From positions 1-56,917 of the forward strand of contig CAJUKP010000015.1 in assembly GCA_910587165.1 (NCBI GenBank): 56,917 nucleotides of DNA, read 5' to 3'. The translations under genes were made by a program, and so were the position numbers. The notes beneath the pieces are model-generated. The model made no database searches. It worked only from the letters and a program-made list of their open reading frames with translations, and was not told where the DNA came from. Within the stretch, counting starts at the first letter, position 1, and each line of letters begins with the position of its first letter. Below are positions 1-8,594 of this stretch, one piece after another. The DNA comes from an uncultured Duncaniella sp. (lineage in GTDB: Bacteria > Bacteroidota > Bacteroidia > Bacteroidales > Muribaculaceae).

Positions 1-70
1 CTCTGATTATGAATAATTTACCTCAAAAATACATCCACTCTGGTTTCACATTTGTTTTTAAACAACCTCT
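1..70 (-). repeat. Partial copy of nested inverted-repeat element
   Basis: These 70 bases are the exact reverse complement of 1981-2050, the left end of the complete element at 1981-2354. Only the outer end of this copy is in the window; the rest lies to the left. The two copies point in opposite directions and flank the 111-557 gene and miaB. No coding frame is visible in it. Confidence 0.9.
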
Positions 71-110
71 TGTTTTCTGCTGAAAGTTTGATTGGTTGAA
101 GAGGTGGAGT

Positions 111-557
111 TCAGAATTTTCTCTCAAGTATCTGGGTATCCACAATCGCACGTCTCCAACGGGCGAAGTGGGCCTCGCGGGCCTTGCGCTCCTCCTCGGT
201 TGCAGCGGCGATATCCACGGCCGGTCCGGCGGGAGCGTCATCCGTGTCCTCGGAGTGGAGGTGATGCTCGCTGAGAGCGCATTCCCCCTCGGCAGGCAAC
301 GGCCTGAGCCGTGCGGCACGTGCCAGCGGTGTCTCGAAGCGGCTTGACGGCTGCCCGTTGTCATCCGTGGTTACGGCCGGGGGCGGGGGTGGCGCGGGGC
401 GGTTGATGACGGGACGCAATTGCTGACGGACGGGGCGAGGCCGTGGCTTCGGCTTCTCCTCGTCGCTGTGCTTGCCTTTTTCTGCCAGATATTTCTTGAT
501 CTGTTCATATAAGACAGCACCGACCATGAGCACTACCCAGATTATAATTTTCTCCAT
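111..557 (-). CDS. Small membrane-anchored hypothetical protein
   Basis: I do not recognise a named family. The ATG at 557 gives 148 residues; the longer frame to 620 would run through the promoter and is rejected. An N-terminal hydrophobic segment (about residues 3-16, IIIWVVLMVGAVLY) is followed by a charged linker, then a Lys/Pro/Arg-rich and poly-Pro stretch (KPKPRPRP, PAPPPPP), an acidic middle, and a C-terminal amphipathic stretch ending WRRAIVDTQILERKF. Small Bacteroidales proteins with a similar RRA-x-x-x-x-x-IL-x-RK[YF] ending are familiar to me, but their function is unknown. A very good promoter lies just upstream. The gene is divergent from miaB, and its stop is 40 bp from the truncated repeat at 1-70. 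The likely topology is a single inner-membrane anchor with a cytoplasmic tail (inference). Confidence 0.75.
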   Translation of the reverse strand: MEKIIIWVVLMVGAVLYEQIKKYLAEKGKHSDEEKPKPRPRPVRQQLRPVINRPAPPPPPAVTTDDNGQPSSRFETPLARAARLRPLPAEGECALSEHHLHSEDTDDAPAGPAVDIAAATEEERKAREAHFARWRRAIVDTQILERKF

Positions 558-581
558 TGACGGAAAATTCGTAATTTTGTG

Positions 582-613
582 CAAATTTACTGAATATTGA
601 GCGTTTCGCCAAA
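582..613 (-). promoter_or_regulatory. Bacteroidetes-type promoter for the 111-557 gene
   Basis: On the minus strand TTTG (613-610) is followed by 20 nt and then TAAATTTG (589-582), an exact TAnnTTTG -7 box at consensus spacing. The predicted transcription start is near 575, about 18 nt before the ATG at 557, which supports that start codon. Confidence 0.75.
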
Positions 614-629
614 GTTTCATTTTAAAAAA

Positions 630-1976
<1,347 letters not shown>

Positions 1977-1980
1977 ACTT

Positions 1981-2354
1981 AGAGGTTGTTTAAAAACAAA
2001 TGTGAAACCAGAGTGGATGTATTTTTGAGGTAAATTATTCATAATCAGAGGGAGCATAGCTGTAGCTATGTGACCGATGATTCTTTCTCGACAAGCTCGA
2101 AAGCGGCAAGCCGGTTTAGGGATAATTTAACCAAAAAGACATCCATGAGGCCAATCAAACTTGAAATGTTAATATCTTTAATCCTATAATCATAGATGAA
2201 ACAAAAGGAAGTTACCTTATATGCATCCAATCTCATGGATGTCTTCTGCCCTGAAAATCGGTCACATAGCTACAGCTATGCTCCCTCTTTTCATGACAGA
2301 ACCCACCTCATGAGATTGGACTCTGGTTTTCACATTTGTTTTTAAACAACCTCT
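1981..2354. repeat. Non-coding element with three nested inverted repeats
   Basis: The outer arms 1981-2014 and 2320-2354 are inverted copies differing by one inserted base. Inside them a perfect 31-bp pair lies at 2048-2078 and 2257-2287, and a 14-bp pair at 2136-2149 and 2232-2245. Each 31-bp arm itself contains a small hairpin (2055-2070 and 2265-2280, CATAGCT/AGCTATG). The whole 374 bp could fold into one long branched hairpin. No plausible ORF lies inside. A second inverted copy begins at the window's left edge. This is the build of a MITE-like or other non-autonomous element; no clear target-site duplication was found. It fills the miaB-yqgE gap. Confidence 0.8.
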
Positions 2355-2372
2355 TATTCTCTCTTCACGAAA

Positions 2373-2975
2373 ATGGACTATAAGAAACTGCTATTCAACA
2401 TCGACATACCTTCAGGCCATACACCGGCCGAGGGGATGCTTCTTGTGTCCGAGCCATTTCTCCATGAGAAATACTTCAATCATTCCGTGATACTGCTCGC
2501 CGATTACGAGAAGCATGGCACGGCGATGGGGGTAGTGCTCAACAATGAGACAAACTACAGTCTTCAGGAGCTTATCTCCGACGTCACCGTAGAGACCCCC
2601 ATACCTGTCTATTGCGGGGGGCCTCTTGCTGATGACCATCTCTTTTTCCTTCATACATTCGGCGATCTCATCCCCGAGACACGCCCCGTCTGCGAAGGCC
2701 TGTGGCTCGGAGGTGACTTCGATGCCATGCGCCGCATTGTCAACGACGGCTATCCCACCGAGGGAAACATACGGTTCTTCCTCGGCTACAGCGGCTGGAG
2801 TGAACGCCAGCTCGACGGAGAACTCGAGAACAATGTGTGGGCGGTGTCGACGGCTCCGGATCCTCATGCGCTTCTCAGGGGCTCCGGCGATTCCTACTGG
2901 CACGAGAGAGTCCGTGCCATGGGAGCCGACTACCGTGGATGGCTTTACCACCCGCAGAATCCTATGAATAATTAA
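2373..2975 (+). CDS. yqgE: YqgE/AlgH family protein (DUF179)
   Basis: The 200-residue product matches the YqgE/AlgH family along its length. The start MDYKKLLFNIDIPSGHTPAEG is followed by the family hallmarks GMLLVSEPFLHEKYFNHSVILL and GVVLNN, then YCGGPL, and a C-terminal half with FFLGYSGWSERQLDGELENNVW. The family is widespread and cytoplasmic, and its molecular role is unsettled; the old link to alginate regulation in Pseudomonas does not predict function here. The start lies 18 bp past the inverted-repeat element, so the element sits where the promoter would be expected. No exact TAnnTTTG box is visible in the remaining leader. It precedes the exopolysaccharide genes on the same strand. 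Confidence 0.93.
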   Translation: MDYKKLLFNIDIPSGHTPAEGMLLVSEPFLHEKYFNHSVILLADYEKHGTAMGVVLNNETNYSLQELISDVTVETPIPVYCGGPLADDHLFFLHTFGDLIPETRPVCEGLWLGGDFDAMRRIVNDGYPTEGNIRFFLGYSGWSERQLDGELENNVWAVSTAPDPHALLRGSGDSYWHERVRAMGADYRGWLYHPQNPMNN

Positions 2976-3039
2976 TAAAGAATGTAATAAATTCACAGTC
3001 ATTCACGTTAATTAATGGTGGACACGAAACCAATCTGAA

Positions 3040-3843
3040 ATGAAACTCAAACCAATCATCATCGCCGCCGCCCTGACCATGTCAATGGCATCGTGCAGCT
3101 CGCATAAAAATACACTACCTTATTTCACGGATCTCGCCGGTCAGACCTCCGGCTCGTTGCCCGTGATGGACTATATGCCGGTCATCGAGCCTGACGATGA
3201 GCTGTTGATATCTGTCACAGCCCCCGATCCGGCCACTGTGTCGCTCTATAATCTGCCTTCCGCCAATCCCGCTACCCGTTCCACGGTTGTGGCTCCGTCA
3301 TCGCCCACACAGCAGACCTACGTGGTGTCGACAAAGGGTGACATCGACTTTCCTGTGATCGGCAAGATCCATGTGGCAGGCAAAAATGTCGAGCAGGTCA
3401 CAGACCTGATTGCCGAAAAGGTGCGCAAGGATGTGTCTGACGCTACGGTGTCGGTGATTCTTGTCAATTTCACTGTAAATGTCGGAGGTGAGGTGGCCAA
3501 GCCTTCGCGTATAAAAGTATCGTCCAACCGCTACACTATCCTCGATGCCATCACAGAGGCCGGAGACCTGACTCCCTACGGCGAGCGTACAAATGTCCTC
3601 GTGGTGAGGGAGGAGAACGGCGAGCGTAAGTTCGGACGCGTCAATCTCAACTCTTCCGAGGCGCTCTCGTCACCCTATTATTATCTGAAGCAGAACGACT
3701 ATGTGTATGTCGAGCCCAATGAGATCAGGCAGAGCAACTCGCGCTACGACAACAACAATGCATACAAGCTTCAGGTGACATCAACTATCGTGAGCGCCGC
3801 CTCGGTGATCGCATCGCTCGTCATCGCCCTCACTGTCAAATAA
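3040..3843 (+). CDS. wza: Wza-type polysaccharide export lipoprotein
   Basis: This is the outer-membrane exopolysaccharide translocon subunit (OPX family). The 267-residue product has a lipoprotein signal (about residues 1-19, lipobox MASC). The export domain follows: YMPVIEPDDELLISVTAPDP, then the VSTKGDIDFPVIGKIHVAGK block typical of Poly_export, and a SLBB-like repeat (VNVGGEVAKPSRIKVSSNRYTILDAITEAGDL). A C-terminal hydrophobic stretch (about residues 248-266, STIVSAASVIASLVIALTV) probably crosses a membrane. It lies 24 bp before the Wzc-type kinase, the usual Wza-Wzc partner order, so both are probably one transcript. Bacteroidetes OPX proteins are often this short, lacking the extra D4-type domain of E. 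coli Wza. Confidence 0.93.
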   Translation: MKLKPIIIAAALTMSMASCSSHKNTLPYFTDLAGQTSGSLPVMDYMPVIEPDDELLISVTAPDPATVSLYNLPSANPATRSTVVAPSSPTQQTYVVSTKGDIDFPVIGKIHVAGKNVEQVTDLIAEKVRKDVSDATVSVILVNFTVNVGGEVAKPSRIKVSSNRYTILDAITEAGDLTPYGERTNVLVVREENGERKFGRVNLNSSEALSSPYYYLKQNDYVYVEPNEIRQSNSRYDNNNAYKLQVTSTIVSAASVIASLVIALTVK

Positions 3844-3867
3844 AAAACACAATCACCTCCACCTATC

Positions 3868-6195
3868 ATGGCTAATTCAAGAAAGAAGAAAGCAGGAGAC
3901 TTCATTGATTTCCACTCCATCCTGAAAATGTATACATCGAAATGGTATTATTTTGTCATTTCGGTGATTGTGTTTGTAGGTCTCGGTCTGCTCTTTGTCC
4001 GCAAGTATGACAGGAGCATGGCTGTGCGCGCCAATATACTCATAAGCCAGGACAACGATTCCCCCTTCTCGGGGGCGGCTTCCGCCGGGCCGATGGCCGG
4101 ATTGAGTTCGCTGTTCGGCACAAGCGCCTATGTCGAGGATGAGATTTTCGTGATCAGCTCCCACTCGCTCTACCGTGATGTGGCCAAGACTCTCCAACTC
4201 AACAAGACCCACTATGTGAAGGACGGATTCCTCAAGTCGCATCTGTCGTATCCTGATTTCCCGATTGATATCGAGGCGCCCGGTGTGGCTGATACCCTGC
4301 GTGTCAACCTTATGTTCAATATAAAGGTGTCCAAGGATGGTCTTGCCGATATCAAGGTAAAGTATAAGCGTGACAAGCTTGCCGAACTTGAGGATGTGAA
4401 GCTCCCCGCGGTGGTGAAAACCATCTATGGCGATTTCAATGTCGTGCCCACCAAATATTTCCCCAAGGGTGAGGAGGTGAAGACAAACATATCGTTCACA
4501 GGCTATGAGGGTGCGGCTGAAATGCTCACTGACGAGATCGTGGCCGATATCGCAAGCCGTAAGAGCAACGTGATCACTCTTGCCTACGATATCACAAACC
4601 CTGTGCTCGGACGTGCGGTTCTCAATGAGATTCTCACGAAATATAATGAGAGAGGTATGGCCGACCGCTCCCTTCAGGGGGAAAACACCGCCAAGTTCCT
4701 CTCTGAACGCATAGATCTCCTCGCTACGGATCTCCATGATGCCGAGCTGGCCATCCAGAACTACAAGGAGGGACACGGAATCATAGACGTGCTTGCCGAG
4801 GCTGAATATCAGACCACCAAGAAGGGCACTCTCGAACAGGCTCTGCTCGAGCAGGAAACGGAATATGAGGTGGTGAAGATGACCCGTGACTACTTCACGG
4901 ATCCTGCCCACAAGGATGACATGGTGCCCATGACTGTGAGCAATGAGGGTATGCAGAATGCCATCACGAAGTATAACGACCTTGTGCTGCGCCGTCTCGA
5001 GCTGTCATCGGCCTCAAACCCTGACAACTATCTCGTGAAGAAACTCACACGCCAGATTGAAGCCTCGCGTGAGAATCTGCGAATCACCACCGACCGCGTT
5101 CTCGCCAATGCGAAGGTGAAGCTTGACGAGCTCCGTGGCGAGAAAGGACGTACAGATGCCCGTCTCAGTTCGATTCCCACACAGGAACGTGAGTATCTCA
5201 ATATGCAGCGTCAGCAGGCTGTCAAGCAGGAACTTTATCTCTTCCTGTTGCAGCGTCAGGAGGAAAACTCCATGCTTCTGGCCAATTCCGTATCGAAAGG
5301 TAAGATCATCGACGAGGCCTATGTGCTCGGGGAGCCGCTCGGCATGAGTCCGAAGGTGATACTTCTGATCTTCTTCATCATAGGTCTGATAGCGCCTGTG
5401 GTGATCATATATCTTGTCAAGCTCATACGCAACAAGTTCGAGAGCCGCCGCGAGGTCGAGAGCCGTATCTCAGCCCCGATTCTCGGTGAGATGTGCATTG
5501 ACCGTTCAGGACGTAGTCTTGTCGTGACAGAGCATGACACATCTTCGGCCACCGAGCTGTTCAGGCTTCTGCGTTCCAATCTGCAGTTCATGCTGTCTGA
5601 CAGTGACAACAAAGTGGTGCTGATGACCTCGACCCGTTCCGGCGAAGGCAAGTCGTTCATATCTCTCAATCTCGCCGCATCGCTCGCGCTGCTTGACAAC
5701 AAGAAGGTGCTTCTCGTGGGCATGGACATCCGCAATCCCCAGCTTGCGAACTATCTCGGCATCAATCCGCCGCTCGGACTCACCAACTATCTCTCGTCTG
5801 ACGCGGTGACACTTGATTCGATAATCACACCTATGAAGGGATACGGGAAGTTTGATCTGATCGTGGCCGGTCCCATACCTCCGAATCCCGCCGAGCTTCT
5901 TCTCTCGAAGAAAGTGGATTCGCTTTTCGCCGAACTGCGCAAACGCTATGATTTCATAGTGGTCGACACCGCACCTGTCGGTATGGTGAGCGATACCTTC
6001 ACACTCTCCCGCATATCTGATGCCACCATCTACGTCACCCGTCTCAACTACAGCTCCATGCAGGATCTCGACTTCATCGAGGATATCTATGAGGAGAAAC
6101 GCCTCAAACGTCTCTCTGTCGTGGTCAACGGATCCCAGACAAAGAAGGGCTACGGGTATGGCTACGGTGCCAAAAAGGGCTCGAAACGTTTATGA
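3868..6195 (+). CDS. wzc: Wzc-type chain-length regulator and BY-tyrosine kinase
   Basis: This inner-membrane co-polymerase and autokinase controls polysaccharide chain length with Wza. The 775-residue product has a Wzz domain with a first membrane segment (about residues 27-44), a long periplasmic coiled region, and a second membrane segment (about 495-515, VILLIFFIIGLIAPVVIIYL). A C-terminal BY-kinase domain follows, with Walker A STRSGEGKS (about 588-596), Walker A' VLLVGMDIRNPQ (about 615-626) and Walker B FIVVDTAPVG (about 695-704). The tail KKGYGYGYGAKKGSKRL is the expected Tyr cluster for autophosphorylation, though shorter than in E. coli. All three nucleotide motifs are intact, so the kinase is predicted active. 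It belongs to one co-directional run with wza (24 bp upstream) and the polymerase-like gene (18 bp downstream). Confidence 0.95.
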   Translation: MANSRKKKAGDFIDFHSILKMYTSKWYYFVISVIVFVGLGLLFVRKYDRSMAVRANILISQDNDSPFSGAASAGPMAGLSSLFGTSAYVEDEIFVISSHSLYRDVAKTLQLNKTHYVKDGFLKSHLSYPDFPIDIEAPGVADTLRVNLMFNIKVSKDGLADIKVKYKRDKLAELEDVKLPAVVKTIYGDFNVVPTKYFPKGEEVKTNISFTGYEGAAEMLTDEIVADIASRKSNVITLAYDITNPVLGRAVLNEILTKYNERGMADRSLQGENTAKFLSERIDLLATDLHDAELAIQNYKEGHGIIDVLAEAEYQTTKKGTLEQALLEQETEYEVVKMTRDYFTDPAHKDDMVPMTVSNEGMQNAITKYNDLVLRRLELSSASNPDNYLVKKLTRQIEASRENLRITTDRVLANAKVKLDELRGEKGRTDARLSSIPTQEREYLNMQRQQAVKQELYLFLLQRQEENSMLLANSVSKGKIIDEAYVLGEPLGMSPKVILLIFFIIGLIAPVVIIYLVKLIRNKFESRREVESRISAPILGEMCIDRSGRSLVVTEHDTSSATELFRLLRSNLQFMLSDSDNKVVLMTSTRSGEGKSFISLNLAASLALLDNKKVLLVGMDIRNPQLANYLGINPPLGLTNYLSSDAVTLDSIITPMKGYGKFDLIVAGPIPPNPAELLLSKKVDSLFAELRKRYDFIVVDTAPVGMVSDTFTLSRISDATIYVTRLNYSSMQDLDFIEDIYEEKRLKRLSVVVNGSQTKKGYGYGYGAKKGSKRL

Positions 6196-6213
6196 CAGGA
6201 CTGTCGGGACATT

Positions 6214-7518
6214 ATGGTAGAGAAATATAAGTTCTATACGCGCCTCTTCTTCGGTGCGATGTGGGTGTTGCTCTGTTACGGCTTTGTCCGCGATGAGTTC
6301 ATCCCCGCATTGGCCGGACTGCAGCCGTTTGCCAATCTTCTCTGCGATATTGTCTTCCTTTTCCTCGGCATCGTCACCCTGCGCTCCCGCCGCGATATTT
6401 TCATGGTGGTGTCATTTCTGTTCATAGCCCTGATCTCGAAATATCTCAACCATCAGGGGATGTCGGAATGGCTCAACGGTATGCGCGAGTACATCGGACT
6501 GCTCTTCACCATCCCCTTCATCCGCTACATGATGGCGCGTGATGACTATGCGGAGCGTTTCACCCGTTCGATGGACAGGCAGTTTCTCATCTTCCTCTAT
6601 ATCCAGGCCGTATGTCTGGTGTGGCAGGTGATACGCTACGGTGCGGGTGATGAGGGTGGAGGCTCCATGGGATATGGACATTCCGGCATTGTCTCTACCC
6701 TGATTTACGTGATATCATTCTATCTCATCACCAAGCATTGGAATGAGGAGGAGACGTATATCGAGAACCTGAAGGCCAACCGTCAGTACATATTCCTGCT
6801 TCTGCCGACGTTTCTCAATGAGACTAAGATCAGTTTCGTGTATCTGCTCGCTTATTTTGTGCTTCTCATGAAGATCGACCGCAAGATAGTGCTGCGTTTC
6901 CTGCTGGCTGTCCCTTTGTTCCTTCTGGCGTTCGTGGTTCTCGGATGGGTGTATCTTACCGTTTCCGAACAGAAAGCCGAGAGGCTTCTGAGCGAGAAAT
7001 TCTATACGGATTACTTCATAGGGGAGGATATATATGATCTTGCCAACCTCTCGATGCTTGTTGACCAAGGTGATATCGAGACTGACAATATATGGGTGGT
7101 CGATCTTCCGCGTCTCGGACGTTTTGTCTTTCTGCCGGAAGCCATGCAGGCCTCCGGTGGCGGCATGATGCTCGGTGCCGGGGTGGGGCAGTTCAAAGGG
7201 AATAATTATTTCTCCAAATCCGCTTTCAGCCGGAAATATGCCTGGCTGCTCAACGGATCGACCCCGCTCACGTTCGCATGGCTCGTCCAGCTCGGCATTG
7301 TCGGGATGATATGGTTTTTCGTTGATGTGCTGACCGCCATGTTCACACCGAACAGAGCCCCGCTGGCACGCAATCTCAGGCTGTATCTGCTCATGGTGCT
7401 CGGTCTGATTCTTATATATCAGGATCAGTTCCGTCTTGTGTATTATTGTGCCATCATCTTTTATATCTATCTTGAAGGGCTGCAGCCTGAATACAGAAAG
7501 CTCAATTCAGAATCATGA
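6214..7518 (+). CDS. Wzy/O-antigen-ligase-like polytopic membrane protein
   Basis: The 434-residue protein has roughly ten hydrophobic segments, for example VRDEFIPALAGLQPFANLLC with LFLGIVTL, FLLAVPLFLLAFVVLGWVYL, and a C-terminal LYLLMVLGLILIYQ. A large extracytoplasmic loop lies between about residues 245 and 345. This topology and its place between wzc and a glycosyltransferase fit a Wzy-type polymerase or O-antigen ligase. These families are so divergent that sequence alone does not settle which. It overlaps the downstream glycosyltransferase by 4 bp (ATGA at 7515-7518), indicating translational coupling. The likely role is polymerising the repeat unit exported by the Wza/Wzc pair (inference). 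Confidence 0.75.
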   Translation: MVEKYKFYTRLFFGAMWVLLCYGFVRDEFIPALAGLQPFANLLCDIVFLFLGIVTLRSRRDIFMVVSFLFIALISKYLNHQGMSEWLNGMREYIGLLFTIPFIRYMMARDDYAERFTRSMDRQFLIFLYIQAVCLVWQVIRYGAGDEGGGSMGYGHSGIVSTLIYVISFYLITKHWNEEETYIENLKANRQYIFLLLPTFLNETKISFVYLLAYFVLLMKIDRKIVLRFLLAVPLFLLAFVVLGWVYLTVSEQKAERLLSEKFYTDYFIGEDIYDLANLSMLVDQGDIETDNIWVVDLPRLGRFVFLPEAMQASGGGMMLGAGVGQFKGNNYFSKSAFSRKYAWLLNGSTPLTFAWLVQLGIVGMIWFFVDVLTAMFTPNRAPLARNLRLYLLMVLGLILIYQDQFRLVYYCAIIFYIYLEGLQPEYRKLNSES

Positions 7519-8594
7519 TACCTGTTACATTGTCAGCCAACCCTCTCGTATCTGTGATCGTTCCGGTCTACAATGTGGAGAAGTATCTCTCCCAGTGTGT
7601 CGGTTCGATAACCGGTCAGACCCTCAGGGATATAGAGATAATCCTTGTGGATGACGGTTCGCCCGACGGATGTCCGCAACTATGCGACTCACTTGCCGCA
7701 TCCGATCCTCGCATCAAGGTGATACACAAGGAAAATCAAGGACTCGGACTGGCCCGCAATTCAGGTCTGGAGATAGCCCGCGGAAAGTGGGTCATGTTTG
7801 TCGATTCCGATGATCTCATCGCGCTCAATACCCTGGAGTATCTTACGGGGATAGGAGAGAGCAACGAGGGGGTTGACCAGGTGAGATTCCTGAGCTCCAA
7901 TATCAGCAGCGATGCTCCGTTTTCTCCATCTGTGGCAGACACTGACGGCGATGTGATGATCCTTGCTGAAGGCACGGAAAGGTTTGTCCCGATACTTCAG
8001 TCGATAGCCCCGCTCCCCGACGGGATGGTGTCACCGGCGGTCTCGCTTGCGAGCGCGTGGTCAGCCATATACCGCAGGGATGTCATTGTGAGAAACGGAC
8101 TCAGTTTCCCTTCCGAGCGTGAGTATATAAGCGAGGACTATATCTTCAATCTCGACTTTGCCGCCGTTTGCGGAGGTATTGCCTATACGACAGGCCGGTT
8201 CTATTTCTATCGGGTGAGCCCGAAGTCGCTCACCAGGACATTCAAGGCCGACCGTATGGAAAAGTCGGCGTTTCTGTGCGAGAGCATGGAGAAGCGCCTG
8301 TCTGACATGGGTATCGGCTATGCGTCACATATAGCAATGGGTGCGATGCTGGTGTATATGCGCGCGCATCATGTCCACATTTTCGAATCATCGTTGACGC
8401 TTGCCGGGAAACGCGGGCATTTCAAGGATGTGAACCGCAACAGGCTTGTGAAAAGGATAGCACAGGAATACCGGTTCCCGGCTTCAGCTCTGAAGCAGCG
8501 GCTGTTTTTCGCTCTCCGCAGGTCATATTTCGCGGAACTGGCGTTTACGAAATTGATAGATTTCGTGAAGTCTATGGCCGGGTCACGGCGGTAG
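7515..8594 (+). CDS. Family 2 glycosyltransferase
   Basis: This is a cytoplasmic GT2 (GT-A fold) sugar transferase for polysaccharide assembly. The 359-residue product starts with the classic block VSVIVPVYNVEKYLSQCVGS (about residues 12-31) and carries IILVDDGSPDG (nucleotide-sugar binding) and KWVMFVDSDD, the DxD-type metal site near residue 97. A later SEDYIFNLDF fits the catalytic-base region. The donor and acceptor cannot be inferred. It is the only glycosyltransferase of the locus, so the repeat unit must use other enzymes encoded elsewhere. The start overlaps the upstream stop (ATGA). Its 3' end overlaps the convergent TamB-like gene by 23 bp. Confidence 0.92.
   Translation: MIPVTLSANPLVSVIVPVYNVEKYLSQCVGSITGQTLRDIEIILVDDGSPDGCPQLCDSLAASDPRIKVIHKENQGLGLARNSGLEIARGKWVMFVDSDDLIALNTLEYLTGIGESNEGVDQVRFLSSNISSDAPFSPSVADTDGDVMILAEGTERFVPILQSIAPLPDGMVSPAVSLASAWSAIYRRDVIVRNGLSFPSEREYISEDYIFNLDFAAVCGGIAYTTGRFYFYRVSPKSLTRTFKADRMEKSAFLCESMEKRLSDMGIGYASHIAMGAMLVYMRAHHVHIFESSLTLAGKRGHFKDVNRNRLVKRIAQEYRFPASALKQRLFFALRRSYFAELAFTKLIDFVKSMAGSRR

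Noticed and set aside
597..629. Upstream TTG start for miaB
   Set aside because: It adds 11 unconserved residues; the ATG at 630 begins the conserved MiaB domain after an A-rich leader.
1981..2354. Insertion sequence with a transposase
   Set aside because: The element is 374 bp and has no transposase-like frame.
3877..4911. 344-residue open frame on the minus strand
   Set aside because: It lies entirely inside the well-supported Wzc-type gene and shows no family pattern; it reflects codon bias of the real gene.
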